From: Phyllobacterium zundukense
GTDB taxonomy: Bacteria; Pseudomonadota; Alphaproteobacteria; Rhizobiales; Rhizobiaceae
Direction of reading: 5' to 3'
Assembly (NCBI RefSeq): GCF_025452195.1
Contig: NZ_CP104973.1
Coordinates: 1,905,001-1,969,000 of the forward strand
Length of the DNA stretch: 64,000 nucleotides
Part shown: positions 49,061-59,859 of the stretch, piece by piece
How the letters are laid out: every line of letters starts with the position of its first letter
Position numbering within the stretch: position 1 is the stretch's first letter
The notes under the pieces: model-generated
What the model was told of the DNA's origin: nothing
Seen by the model: only the letters and a program-made list of their open reading frames with translations
The model's database searches: none
Made by a program: the position numbers and the translations under genes

Positions 49061-49176
49061 TGAAAAGGACTATCCGCAAAATTAGAATGCTGCCGCGTCC
49101 TTTACGCGTCCAAGAGACGCGTGGCGCGGCAGGAGATATTACCGCCCGCCGAGGGCGCCAAACGGAGGAATTGACG

Positions 49177-52100
49177 ATGTCGGATTTGACGCCATCTGTA
49201 ACGACTGAACTCGCTCAGGCCGTACAGAATCGTGCGGTCAAAACCAATAAATCGTCAGGTTTTCCTGCCCGACAAGGCCTTTATGATCCACGCAACGAAC
49301 ATGACGCATGTGGCGTCGGCTTCATCGCGCATATGAAGGGCGTCAAGTCGCACAAGGTCATCGAGGACGGGCTGTTCATGCTCGAGAACCTCACACATCG
49401 CGGCGCTGTGGGCGCGGATCCCTTGATGGGCGATGGTGCCGGGCTGCTCGTACAGATCCCGGATGCCTTCTTCCGTGCCGACTGGGCTGAAAAAGGCGTC
49501 GAGCTTCCTCCGGTCAACCATTATGCCGTCGGTTATCTGTTCATGCCGCAGGACCCTGAAGAGCGCGCGCACATCGAGGCGGTGATCAGCGAAGTTATCG
49601 CTTCTGAAGGGCAATCGCTTATCGGCTTCCGCGATGTTCCCGTCGACAACTCATCCTTGTCCAAAGCACCCCACATTGCCGCGACAGAGCCGTTCCACCG
49701 GCAGGTCTTCATCGGCCGCAACCCCAGCATCGAAACCAACGAGGATTTCGAAGGCCGCCTCTACGTTCTGCGCAAGGTGATCTCGAACCGGATCTATCAG
49801 GAGAATGGCGGCAGGGAGAGTGATTTCTACGTCGTTTCCATGTCGGCGCGCACGATCGTCTACAAGGGCATGTTCCTCGCTTACCAGGTCGGCGCCTATT
49901 ACAAGGACCTTAAGGATCCGCGGTTCGAAAGCGCGGTGGCGCTGGTGCATCAGCGGTTTTCCACGAACACGTTTCCGTCATGGAAGCTCGCGCACCCCTA
50001 TCGCATGGTGGCGCATAACGGCGAAATCAATACGCTGCGCGGCAACGTCAACTGGATGGCGGCACGGCAGGCTTCGGTCGACAGCGAGTACTTTGGCAAC
50101 GATATTTCCAAGCTCTGGCCCATCTCCTATGAAGGCCAGTCGGACACAGCATGTTTCGATAACGCATTGGAGTTCCTGTTCCAGGGCGGGTACTCGCTTG
50201 CCCATTCGATGATGATGCTGATCCCGGAAGCATGGTCCGGCAACAAGCTTATGGCCGATGACCGCAAGGCGTTCTACGAGTATCATGCGGCACTCATGGA
50301 GCCATGGGATGGTCCGGCAGCAGTTGCCTTCACTGACGGCCGCCAGATTGGCGCAACTCTCGACCGCAACGGACTGCGCCCGGCGCGCTATCTCGTCACC
50401 GATGATGATTTTGTGATCATGGCATCGGAAGCCGGTGTTCTGCCGGTACCGGAAGAGAAGATCGTCAAGAAGTGGCGGCTGCAGCCAGGCCGCATGCTGC
50501 TGATCGACATGGAAAAGGGCGAGATCGTTTCAGATGACACGATCAAGTCGGAGATCGCCAACCGCCATCCTTACAAGCAGTGGCTGAAGAACACGCAGCT
50601 CATTCTGGAAGAATTGAGCCCGGTGGAACCACGCGCGCTGCGCAAGGATGTCAGTCTTCTCGATCGCCAGCAGGCTTTCGGCTACACCCAGGAAGACACG
50701 CGCATCCTGATGGCGCCTATGGCGACTACGGGCCAGGAAGCCATTGGTTCGATGGGTACGGACACACCGATCTCGGCGATGTCTGACAAGTCGAAGATGC
50801 TTTACACCTATTTCAAGCAGAACTTTGCGCAGGTCACCAACCCGCCGATCGATCCGATCCGTGAGGAGCTGGTGATGAGCCTCGTGTCCTTCATTGGGCC
50901 GCGTCCGAACATCTTCGATCTGGTGGGCACATCACGCCGCAAGCGGCTTGAGGTGCGCCAGCCGATCCTGACCAATGGCGATCTGGAAAAGATACGTTCG
51001 ATTGGTCACACGGAAGATCGCTTCGACACCAAGACGCTGGACACCGCCTATAACGTCGAAGAAGGCGCGGCAGGCATGGCCGGTGCTGTCGAGCGGCTTT
51101 GCGACCGCGCTGAAGCAGCAGTGCATGGCGGTTATAACATCATTATCCTGTCTGACCGTCAGGTGGGACCGGATCGCATCCCGATCCCCGCGTTGCTGGC
51201 TGTCGCCGCAGTCCATCACCATCTGATCCGCAAAGGCTTGCGCACATCGGTAGGCCTTGTGGTCGAATCCGGTGAGCCGCGTGAAGTGCATCATTTCTGC
51301 TGCCTTGCCGGCTATGGTGCGGAAGCGATCAATCCCTATCTGGCATTCGACACGCTGCTCGACATGCACAAGCGCGGCGAGTTTCCGCCGGAAGTCGACT
51401 CGCGCGAGATCGTCGCGCGTTACATCAAGTCGATTGGCAAGGGCATTTTGAAGGTCATGTCCAAGATGGGCATTTCCACATACCAGTCCTATTGCGGTGC
51501 GCAGATATTCGATGCGGTCGGTCTAAAGTCGGAATTTGTTGACCGGTACTTCTTCGGGACCGCTACCATGATCGAAGGTGTGGGTCTTGAAGAGGTTGCG
51601 GAGGAAACCGTTCGCCGGCACCGCGACGCGTTCGGCAATGATCCCGTGCTGATGAGCACGCTGGAAGTGGGCGGCGAATATGCCTACCGCATCCGCGGCG
51701 AGGCGCATCTGTGGTCGCCCGACGCTGTAGCAAAGCTCCAGCACGCCGTGCGGACTGAATCGCCGGCGACGTTCAAGGAATATTCCGACATGGTGAACAG
51801 CCAGTCGGCGCAGGCACAGACGATCCGCGGCCTGTTCAAGATCAAGATGGCGTCGGATATTGGCCGCAAGCCTATCCCGATCGATCAGGTCGAGCCTGCC
51901 AAGGACATCGTCAAGCGGTTCTCGACCGGGGCCATGTCCTTTGGTTCGATCAGCCGCGAGGCGCATACGACGCTGGCCATTGCCATGAACCGGATCGGCG
52001 GCAAGTCGAACACCGGCGAGGGCGGCGAGGAGCCGGATCGCTTCTATCCGCTCCCCGATGGCAAGCCAAATCCCGAGCGCTCGGCGATCAAGCAGGTAGC

Positions 52101-53896
52101 GTCCGGCCGATTCGGCGTGACGACGGAATATCTCGTCAACTCCGATATGATGCAGATCAAGGTCGCGCAGGGCGCCAAGCCCGGCGAGGGCGGTCAGCTT
52201 CCCGGTCACAAGGTCGATGCGACTGTCGCCAAGACCCGTCACTCCACCCCGGGTGTCGGTCTGATTTCCCCGCCGCCACATCATGACATCTATTCCATCG
52301 AGGATCTGGCGCAGCTGATCTACGATCTGAAAAACGTCAATCCGGAAGCGGATGTCTCAGTCAAGCTCGTTTCGGAAGTCGGCGTCGGAACTGTCGCGGC
52401 TGGTGTTGCCAAGGCGCGTGCCGATCACATCACGATTTCCGGTTATGACGGTGGAACGGGCGCGTCGCCGCTGACATCACTCAAGCATGCGGGCAGTCCA
52501 TGGGAAATGGGGCTGGCTGAAACACAGCAAACGCTGGTGCTGAATGGTCTTCGCTCGCGCATCGCCCTTCAGGTGGATGGTGGTTTGCGGACTGGCCGCG
52601 ACGTCATCATCGGTGCGCTGCTGGGCGCCGACGAGTTCGGCTTCTCCACGGCTCCCTTGATCGCAACGGGCTGTATCCTGATGCGCAAGTGCCATCTCAA
52701 CACCTGTCCGGTCGGTGTCGCGACGCAGGATCCTGTCCTGCGCAAGCGCTTCAAGGGTACCCCGGAACATGTCATCAACTTCTTCTTCTATATGGCGGAA
52801 GAGGTGCGGCAGTTCCTTGCAGAGATGGGCTACACCAAGCTTGAAGAGATTGTCGGCAAGGCCGAGCTTCTCGAAAAGCGTGAGATGATCGATCACTGGA
52901 AAGCCAAGGGTCTTGATTTCACACGCATTTTCCATAAGCCGGAGGCGCCTGAGGAGAAGACACGCTGGACCGAACGGCAGAGACCACCCGATCGTCGATA
53001 TTCTTGACCGCAAGCTGATCGAGCAGGCGAAGACCGCGCTCGAAACCAAGATTCCGGTCAAGATCGAGATGGGTATCAAGAACGTCGATCGTTCCGCCGG
53101 CGCGATGCTGTCGGGTGAAGTCGCCAAGCGTTACCGCCATAAGGGCCTGAAAGAAGATACGATCTCCGTCAAGTTCACCGGCACTGCTGGACAATCCTTC
53201 GGGGCGTTTCTCGCGCGCGGCATTTCGTTCGAACTGATCGGCGACGGCAACGACTATGTCGGCAAGGGCCTCTGCGGTGGCCGCATCGTCATTCGTCCGC
53301 CGGAGAACACAAAAATCGTTCCGGAAGACTCGATCATCGTGGGCAATACCGTGCTTTATGGTGCTATCGAGGGCGAGGCCTATTTCCGCGGCGTGGCCGG
53401 CGAACGCTTCGCCGTGCGCAACTCTGGCGCCATCGCTGTCGTCGAAGGTACAGGCGATCATGGCTGCGAGTACATGACCGGCGGCGTCGTCGTCGTTATC
53501 GGCCAGACCGGGCGCAACTTTGCGGCGGGCATGTCAGGCGGTGTTGCCTATGTGCTTGATGAAGCAGGCGATTTCGCTCAGCGCTGCAACATGGCAATGG
53601 TCGAGCTCGAACCGGTTCCAGAGGAGGACGACATCCTCGAGAAGCTGCATCATCACGGCGGCGATCTCGCGCACAAGGGACGCGTCGATGTTTCGGGCAA
53701 TATGACCCGTCACGATGAAGAGCGTCTGGTACAGCTGATCTCAAACCATATGCACTACACGGGTTCGGGTCGGGCGAAGGAAATTCTCGACAACTGGGAA
53801 ACCTTCCGGCCGAAATTCGTTAAAGTCATGCCGGTCGAGTATCGTCGCGCGCTCGAAGACATGGAGCGCATGCGGATGGGTGTCGCAGCCGAATAA
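49177..53896 (+). pseudogene. gltB: Glutamate synthase large subunit, one frameshift near the 3' end
   Basis: About 1,573 residues after one base is removed near 52981. The nucleophile is Cys in [13 protein letters not shown], after a leader peptide of about 40 residues. It has a class-II amidotransferase domain, FMN barrel motifs [21 protein letters not shown] and [19 protein letters not shown], and the 3Fe-4S cluster [15 protein letters not shown]. The second frame (from about 52985) gives [16 protein letters not shown] and the C-terminal beta-helix. GltB makes glutamate from glutamine and 2-oxoglutarate. It is paired with gltD. Confidence 0.95.
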
Positions 53897-53954
53897 TATC
53901 AATGCTTTACGCTTGGAGCGTTGCCGCGGCGACGCTCAGCATGGGAACAGTTTT

Positions 53955-55409
53955 ATGGGTAAGGTTACAGGTTTTCTCGAGATCGACCGGCAGGTCGGCA
54001 AGTATCAGCCCGCGTCGGATCGCATACGGCATTTCAGGGAATTCACCATTCCCATGTCGGACGGCGAGGTCAAAAAGCAGGCTGCACGCTGCATGGATTG
54101 CGGGATCCCGTTTTGCCATGGCCCGACGGGTTGCCCGATCCACAATCAGATTCCGGACTGGAATGATCTCGTCTACAACGACAATTGGGATGAGGCGATC
54201 AGAAACCTGCATTCCACCAACAATTTCCCTGAATTTACCGGCAGAATCTGTCCAGCGCCATGTGAAGAGGCCTGCACGCTCAACCTCGAAGATGTGCCGG
54301 TTTCCATCAAGACGGTAGAGCAGGCAATCGCCGACAAGGCCTATGAAAAGGGCTTTATCATTCCGCAGCCGGCTGTTTCGAAGACCGGGAGGACCGTCGC
54401 GGTCATCGGTTCGGGGCCAGCAGGATTGGCGGCGGCACAGCAGCTTGGGCGGGCCGGACATGAGGTTCATGTCTATGAACGCGAGAGCAGGGCGGGCGGT
54501 TTGCTTCGCTACGGTATCCCTGATTTCAAGATGGAGAAGCACTTCATCGATCGCCGTGTTACCCAGATGGAGGGCGAAGGCGTTACGTTCTTCTGTGGGG
54601 TTAATGTCGGGATAGACAAGCCAATTCAAGAGCTTATCGATACCTATGACGCCGTGCTTTACTGCGGCGGAGCGGAAACGCCGCGTCCTGCGGGTATTCC
54701 TGGCGGCGAGTTCGAAGGCGTTCACGACGCCATGCACTATCTGGTCCAGCAGAACCGCCGCATTGGCCGCGAGAATATCGAATCCGTTGCCTGGCCGAGC
54801 GACCCGATCGTTGCCTCGGGAAAGCACGTGGTGGTTGTCGGCGGTGGCGATACGGCATCCGATTGCGTCGGCACGGCGTTCCGCCAGGGTGCGGTGAAGG
54901 TCACGCAGCTCGACATTCGCCCACAGCCTCCAGAGAAGGAAGACAAGCTCAGCGTCTGGCCATATTGGGCGACAAAGATGCGCACATCTTCCTCCCAAGC
55001 CGAAGGCGCCGACCGCGAATTCCAGGTGGCAACGCTTGAATTCATTGGAGAAAATGGCACGTTGACGCATGTCAAGTGCTGTGAGGTCGATGAGGCACGC
55101 AAGCCGATCGCCGGTACCGAATTTTTCATCAAGGCCGATCTGGCCTTCATCGCCATCGGTTTTTCTGGTCCGTTCGAGGATGGGATAGTCAAGGAGCTGG
55201 CAGGTTCGCTCGAGATGCGAGCGGATCGCCGTGGTAACCGTTCGGTTGCAGCGGATGACAAGGATTACCGGACCAGCATCGACAAGCTTTACACGGCTGG
55301 CGACGTACGGCGCGGGCAATCGCTGGTGGTCTGGGCAATCCGTGAAGGCCGTCAGGCGGCGCAATCCATCGATGCGGCGCTGATGGGCGCCTCGGTGTTG
55401 CCGCGCTAA
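53955..55409 (+). CDS. gltD: Glutamate synthase small subunit
   Basis: 484 residues, opening MGKVTGFLEIDRQVGKYQPA. N-terminal cysteine cluster: CMDCGIPFCHGPTGCPI and CPAPCEEAC (4Fe-4S). FAD domain AVIGSGPAGLAAAQQLGRAG and NADPH domain VVVGGGDTASDCVGTAFRQGA. It supplies electrons from NADPH to GltB. Start 53955 is chosen for the family N-terminus. It lies 58 nt after gltB, so it is co-transcribed with it. Confidence 0.95.
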   Translation: MGKVTGFLEIDRQVGKYQPASDRIRHFREFTIPMSDGEVKKQAARCMDCGIPFCHGPTGCPIHNQIPDWNDLVYNDNWDEAIRNLHSTNNFPEFTGRICPAPCEEACTLNLEDVPVSIKTVEQAIADKAYEKGFIIPQPAVSKTGRTVAVIGSGPAGLAAAQQLGRAGHEVHVYERESRAGGLLRYGIPDFKMEKHFIDRRVTQMEGEGVTFFCGVNVGIDKPIQELIDTYDAVLYCGGAETPRPAGIPGGEFEGVHDAMHYLVQQNRRIGRENIESVAWPSDPIVASGKHVVVVGGGDTASDCVGTAFRQGAVKVTQLDIRPQPPEKEDKLSVWPYWATKMRTSSSQAEGADREFQVATLEFIGENGTLTHVKCCEVDEARKPIAGTEFFIKADLAFIAIGFSGPFEDGIVKELAGSLEMRADRRGNRSVAADDKDYRTSIDKLYTAGDVRRGQSLVVWAIREGRQAAQSIDAALMGASVLPR

Positions 55410-55567
55410 GAATTTTCAACCCTGGACAACTAGAATTCCCGTTCCGGTTGAAATTCGTGTGGCAGATCTCGATGATTCTTGCATCAGTTTCGACGATTCA
55501 TGCGTAGGGATCGCACCATTCCACGCAAGAACTTTGCAGGAAACGATAGCTCACTGGCGAATTTTTA

Positions 55568-56771
55568 TCAGCGCACGGCGCCGGTGGTCGGAGTTGCATC
55601 CGGTTGCTTCGGCCAGGAAAAATCATTGACCCGCCCCGGCTGACTTTCCGGTGCTACTCCATCGATGACCAGCCGGTCACGCGCGGATTTTTCCGGCGCC
55701 GGCGCACCACGCGGTGACGCGCCGAGAAGATCGGTGCCGCCATCGAGTTCGGGGTCGTTGAGGCTGATCGGGGCAAGCCTGTCAACCGTGACAGGCGCTT
55801 GCGGCGTCCCCGGAAGTGCCTGCACCGGCGCACCCGGTTTGACTGCAGCAATGTTGGGGGAAGTTGCATTGCCCAGCATCTGCCGCAAGGGCTTCTCCAC
55901 ATAGAAAGCGAGCTTGCGTTTGCCGGCGGGCGTCAGGCCGATACCGTCATTGTTGCGCAGCCGCGCCGTCTGGCCAGACATGTCAAAACCCGACAGGGTG
56001 AAACTGCCGCTCTGGTCAACGAACCCGTCCCAGACGTCGACAAATGTGCCACCGGCTTTCTCGGTTGCATTGCGGTAGAGTTCGTTGAAGGCCAGCACAT
56101 CATTGGTCATGCTCTTGGTCTTGTAGGAGGGTTGGCCGACCCAAACGACCGGACGGCCGGTTTTCTTGACGGCTTCGAGAAAGGCGTTGATTCTCGCCTG
56201 ATATTCCTTGTCCCACTCATCGCTCAACAGCGTCTGGCCATTGGCAAATTGCTGGCGATCATTTGCACCCGCCATCATGACGACGACCGCAGGCTTCTCG
56301 GCTTCGATCTCAGCGCCTATCGTTGCCGGCCAATCGCGATGATCATCGCGGACGAAGCCAGAGGAACCGTCGCTTTTATCAACGACACGAACGCCTGGCG
56401 AGATCGATGAATGCTTCATCGAGACCCTCCGCAAGGCCTTTCGCCATGAAGTCACCGACTATGAGCACTGTCTTGGCGTCCGGCAATTTCTCCGGAATAG
56501 CGGCTTCTTTTACCACAGTGCTCGGCCGGGGACCCGGTGAGGCCTGGGGTGCGACGGAGCGCGGGCGTGCCCGCTTGATCGGGCGGTTTCGGGCGGGCGG
56601 GCGAACCCTCCTTCCGTTGCCATCTTCAATGAGCCGATCCGTATGTTCGCGATATATCTGGCGCGGTCCGAACAGCATGTCGAGGATCGTGCGGGCAGAG
56701 GCCGTTTCGGTGAAGACGAGGATGGCGGCAAGGCCGAGAACCATTGAAAGCAACAGGGGTGCGCGGCTCAT
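55568..56771 (-). pseudogene. DUF459-type SGNH hydrolase, frameshifted
   Basis: About 401 residues after one base is removed near 56403. The N-terminal frame has a signal anchor (LLLSMVLGLAAILVFTETAS) and KTVLIVGDFMAKGLAEGLDEAF, where GDF replaces GDS. The second continues SPGVRVVDKSDGSSGFVRDD, VVMMAGANDRQQ and a Pro-rich tail. SGNH/DUF459 proteins are periplasmic and linked to envelope polysaccharide modification. The break is GAGATC for an expected GAGTC on the plus strand. It is probably intact in the organism. Confidence 0.8.
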
Positions 56772-56872
56772 CGGCCTAAAACGCTCCCCTCTGTCCTGCC
56801 GGACACCGAACTGATTGCACTCCATGAGTTCTATCCCGCGACCTTCGAGATTTGCACCGACGATGCCGGAGC

Positions 56873-57051
56873 TTATCTCCCCCCTTGTGGGGGAGAAAGG
56901 ATTTTCTTGGATTTAGCCTTTTTGCTAAATCCTTAGAAAATCCAAGAGAGGGGATAATGTTCTGAGCAAAAATCCCCTCACTGGCGATTTCTAGCACTTA
57001 GCAAGGGCTAAGATGCTGAAATCGCTTTCTCTCCCACAAGGGGAGAGATAA
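56873..57051. repeat. 179-bp element with inverted CTCCCCTTGTGGGGAG ends
   Basis: Left end TTATCTCC-CCCCTTGTGG-GGGAGAAAG and right end CTTTCTCTCCCACAAGGGGAGAGATAA are inverted copies. A smaller palindrome GGATTTAGC...GCTAAATCC sits inside. Another copy of the end word lies at 59424-59450. Intergenic, no frame. Confidence 0.65.
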
Positions 57052-57066
57052 TCTGCTGCGCTATTG

Positions 57067-58293
57067 CTACTTCTTCCTTATCACCGTCAGCACTTCCATG
57101 CTCGGGTGACCGTCGGGATCGAGGCCCATCTGCTTCTGGAACGCCTGGATCGCGTTGCGCGAGCCGTCACCAATCTTGCCGTCGACCTTCCCGTCATAAT
57201 AGCCGAGTTCGCGCAGATGGTTCTGCAATTCTTCGCGCTCCTTCATGGTGATGGGCGTGAAAGGACGATTCCATTCTTGACGCAACCCGGAAGAGCCACC
57301 GATCTGATCGGCCAGAAGGCCGACGCCAAGCGCATATTTATCCGCATTGTTGTAGTTCTTCAGAACGTAGAAGTTGCGTGTCATCAGGAACGCAGGGCCG
57401 CCGCGTCCATCCGGTACCTTAAGCGTTGCCTTTTCGCCGCCACGCGGAAAGGCCTTGCCGTTGGCACGAACGACGCCAATGCTTTGCCATTCCGCAATGG
57501 TGCGCGAACCGGACGGGAATTTGCGGCCAGCCGGCAGAACGACTTCATAACCCCATGTCTGACCGGACTGCCAGCCATTCTTGTGCAAGAGATTGGCGGC
57601 GGTGGCCAAGGCGTCAGGCACAGAATTCCAGATGTCGCGCTTGCCATTGCCATCCATATCGACGGCATAAGCCAGGTAGCTTGTTGGAATGAACTGGGTG
57701 TGCCCGAGGGCGCCCGCCCATGAACCGGTCAGATGGCTGCGATCGATATCGCCTTTCTGCAGTATCTTCATCGCGGCGATCAATTGCGTGCGGGCATATT
57801 TCGCCCGGCGCGGATCGGCATAGGCGAGTGTCGCGAGCGAGCGCACGGCGTCACGCATCACATCGTCGCGCTTCATGATCTCGCCGAAATTGGTTTCCAT
57901 CGACCAGATGGCCAAAAGGATATTGCGATCGACGCCGAACGACTTTTCGATAGCGCCGAGCCATCGGCTATACTTTCGCGACATCTCGCGGCCGGTTGCG
58001 ATGGATTGTTCGTTGACGCGATTGTCGAGATAGCCCCAGACAGGCTCGGTGAATTCCGGCTGAGACTTGGCTTTCTGCAGAACTTCCGGATCGATTTCGG
58101 TGACGCCGACGAAGGCACGATTAAACGTGGACGCCGAAACGCCGCTGTTCAGTGCAGTGCCGCGGAAATCCGCTATCCAGCTCTGGAATTTCGCATCGGC
58201 AGATGCATCGTCGATCGCACCGGCAAAAGCGATACCTGCTGCCGCGGCAACGATCAGCGCGTGTTTCGAAAACGTTGCTAAACCCCCGATCAT
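57067..58293 (-). CDS. Lytic murein transglycosylase (MltB-type)
   Basis: 408 residues. A signal region (FSKHALIVAAAAGIAFAGA) is followed by the MltB/SLT fold: catalytic Glu in LLAIWSMETNFGEIMKRDD, then SWAGALGHTQFIPTSYLAYAVD. A C-terminal peptidoglycan-binding domain has LQNHLRELGYYDGKVDGKIG. It cleaves murein glycan strands to 1,6-anhydro ends in the periplasm. Start 58293 has GAGGA 6 nt upstream. It is divergent from galU, with 215 nt between. Confidence 0.93.
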   Translation of the reverse strand: MIGGLATFSKHALIVAAAAGIAFAGAIDDASADAKFQSWIADFRGTALNSGVSASTFNRAFVGVTEIDPEVLQKAKSQPEFTEPVWGYLDNRVNEQSIATGREMSRKYSRWLGAIEKSFGVDRNILLAIWSMETNFGEIMKRDDVMRDAVRSLATLAYADPRRAKYARTQLIAAMKILQKGDIDRSHLTGSWAGALGHTQFIPTSYLAYAVDMDGNGKRDIWNSVPDALATAANLLHKNGWQSGQTWGYEVVLPAGRKFPSGSRTIAEWQSIGVVRANGKAFPRGGEKATLKVPDGRGGPAFLMTRNFYVLKNYNNADKYALGVGLLADQIGGSSGLRQEWNRPFTPITMKEREELQNHLRELGYYDGKVDGKIGDGSRNAIQAFQKQMGLDPDGHPSMEVLTVIRKK

Positions 58294-58508
58294 GTCTTTC
58301 CTCATTTCCGTCATTTTGGGTCAAAGGATAAATTACGCACGTCAAAGTTAGGAATTGGTTTACCATGCATGGGCAAACCCACCGGCATGGCCTACATTAA
58401 CACCGGCAACGATTATTTATTTTACAGACCTGTGCATTTTGGGTCTTTGGGACAAAAAAGTCTATCGAGGAAATTCCCGCAATATCAATCGTAATCAGTA
58501 ACGAGGTA

Positions 58509-59411
58509 ATGATGTCCGAAGCCAAGAAGATACGTAAGGCCGTCTTTCCAGTTGCGGGCTTTGGCACCCGTGTTCTTCCAGCTACAAAATCCATTCCGAA
58601 AGAAATGCTGACGGTCGTCGACAAGCCGGTCATTCAGTATGTGGTGGACGAAGCACGCGAGGCCGGTATCGAGCATTTCATTTTCGTAACCGGGCGCAAC
58701 AAGGCAGTCATCGAAGACTATTTCGATGTTCAGTACGAGCTCTATCAAACCCTGTCGGAGCGTGGCAAGTCCGCACTTCTCGACGAATTGCAGGGAATCC
58801 AGCCTGGTCCCGGAACGACCAGCTTTACCCGCCAGCAGGTGCCGATGGGTCTCGGACATGCGGTCTGGTGCGCACGCGATATCGTCGGTGACGAACCGTT
58901 CGCGCTGCTATTGCCGGACATGATCATGCAGCCGGAAAAAAATGGCTGTCTCGCGGACATGGTGGAGCTCTATAATCAATCGGGCGGCAATATCGTCGCG
59001 GTGCAGGAATGCGATCCGGCAGAGACGCATAAATATGGCATTGTCGGTCAGGGCAAACCCATCGGCAATGGTTTCGAACTGACGCAGATGGTGGAAAAGC
59101 CCGCCAAAGGCACGGCTCCCTCCAATCTATATATCAATGGCCGCTATATCCTGCAGCCGGAGATTTTCGGTATTCTGGAGAACCAGGAACGCGGCGCCGG
59201 CAACGAAATCCAGCTGACCGATGCGATGCTGAAGCTGACCAAAGAGCAGGATTTCTTCGGCTATCATTTCAAGGGCCGCACCTATGATACCGGCTCCAAG
59301 GAAGGTTTTGTCGAGGCGAACGTCGCATTTGCACTGTGGCGGCAGGATATCCGCAATGGTGTCATCGACAATATCGGCAATATGCTGAAGACGATCCAGC
59401 CCAGGGGGTGA
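58509..59411 (+). CDS. galU: UTP-glucose-1-phosphate uridylyltransferase
   Basis: 300 residues. Nucleotidyl-transferase motif [24 protein letters not shown], then [33 protein letters not shown] and [20 protein letters not shown]. It makes UDP-glucose for exopolysaccharide, cyclic glucan and LPS. ATG at 58509 or 58512. A diverged copy of its 3' part lies just downstream (59642-59787). Confidence 0.95.
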   Translation: MMSEAKKIRKAVFPVAGFGTRVLPATKSIPKEMLTVVDKPVIQYVVDEAREAGIEHFIFVTGRNKAVIEDYFDVQYELYQTLSERGKSALLDELQGIQPGPGTTSFTRQQVPMGLGHAVWCARDIVGDEPFALLLPDMIMQPEKNGCLADMVELYNQSGGNIVAVQECDPAETHKYGIVGQGKPIGNGFELTQMVEKPAKGTAPSNLYINGRYILQPEIFGILENQERGAGNEIQLTDAMLKLTKEQDFFGYHFKGRTYDTGSKEGFVEANVAFALWRQDIRNGVIDNIGNMLKTIQPRG

Positions 59412-59423
59412 GGATTGTGCAGA

Positions 59424-59450
59424 GCTATCTCCCTCTTGTGGGGAGATAGC
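59424..59450. repeat. CTCCCTCTTGTGGGGAG palindrome
   Basis: GCTATCTCCCTC-TTG-TGGGGAGATAGC, directly after galU. It has the same end word as the element at 56873-57051. It may also serve as the galU terminator. Confidence 0.6.
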
Positions 59451-59483
59451 GATTTTCGATACTTAGCCAAGTGCCAGAAAAAT

Positions 59484-59512
59484 TCTTGGACAGTTCCCCT
59501 GTGCGTGGTTCG
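59484..59512 (+). repeat. 29-bp direct repeat, left copy
   Basis: Identical at all 29 positions to 61448-61476 (TCTTGGACAGTTCCCCTGTG followed by CGTGGTTCG). The pair brackets a 1.9-kb block holding the palindromic element, the galU remnant and the TPP enzyme gene. Confidence 0.75.
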
Positions 59513-59638
59513 ACAAGCTCACCATGAGGGGAGTGGGTTGATTGTAGGGAGCCAAGAGAAGCAAGCTTGGCGAGGTTGGCGACTATCGTTGCAATCCTCA
59601 ACCTCCCTCATGGTGAACTTGTCGAACCACGCACAGCG
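59499..59638. repeat. Palindromic repeat element (copy B)
   Basis: About 140 bp. The ends CTGTGCGTGGTTCGACAAGC... and its inverted partner match the ends of copy A at 31387-31565, and the interior aligns with it (AGGGAGCC, GCGAC/CTATCGTT). No frame. Confidence 0.7.
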
Positions 59639-59641
59639 CCA

Positions 59642-59787
59642 TCCAATCTCTATATCAATGGCCGCTACATACTGCAGCCGGAGATTTTCAGCATACTCGA
59701 AAATCAGGAACGGGGCTGGCAATGAAATCCAGCTGACCGATGCGATGCTGAAATTGACCGTAGAGCAGGATTTCTCCGGCTATCATC
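59642..59787 (+). pseudogene. Diverged galU 3' fragment
   Basis: 146 nt aligned with 59121-59269 of galU at roughly 85 percent identity by eye, with a short internal deletion. It covers the [10 protein letters not shown] to FSGYH part only. It is too diverged to be a recent duplicate and has no start or ends; it is the relic of a second galU-like gene or an old duplication. Confidence 0.75.
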
Positions 59788-59859
59788 CCCGACCGCGGCT
59801 TGCCCTTACGCGTCGGTTCTGTAAGGATCGCTGTATTGCAAGGGCTTGGGGGCGTGGCA

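Larger units (their letters stand above)
48502..49176. other. Long intergenic region before gltB
   Basis: 675 nt. The first part holds a large palindrome, listed separately. The rest is AT-richer than its neighbours and includes the small AAAAACCG-AAA-CGGTTTTT hairpin at 49042-49060. No protein-coding frame is credible; a glt leader and promoter must lie here. No clear sigma-54 site was found. Confidence 0.5.

Noticed and set aside
53907..55364. 485-codon minus-strand frame opposite gltD
   Set aside because: Shadow of gltD, with no recognisable protein.
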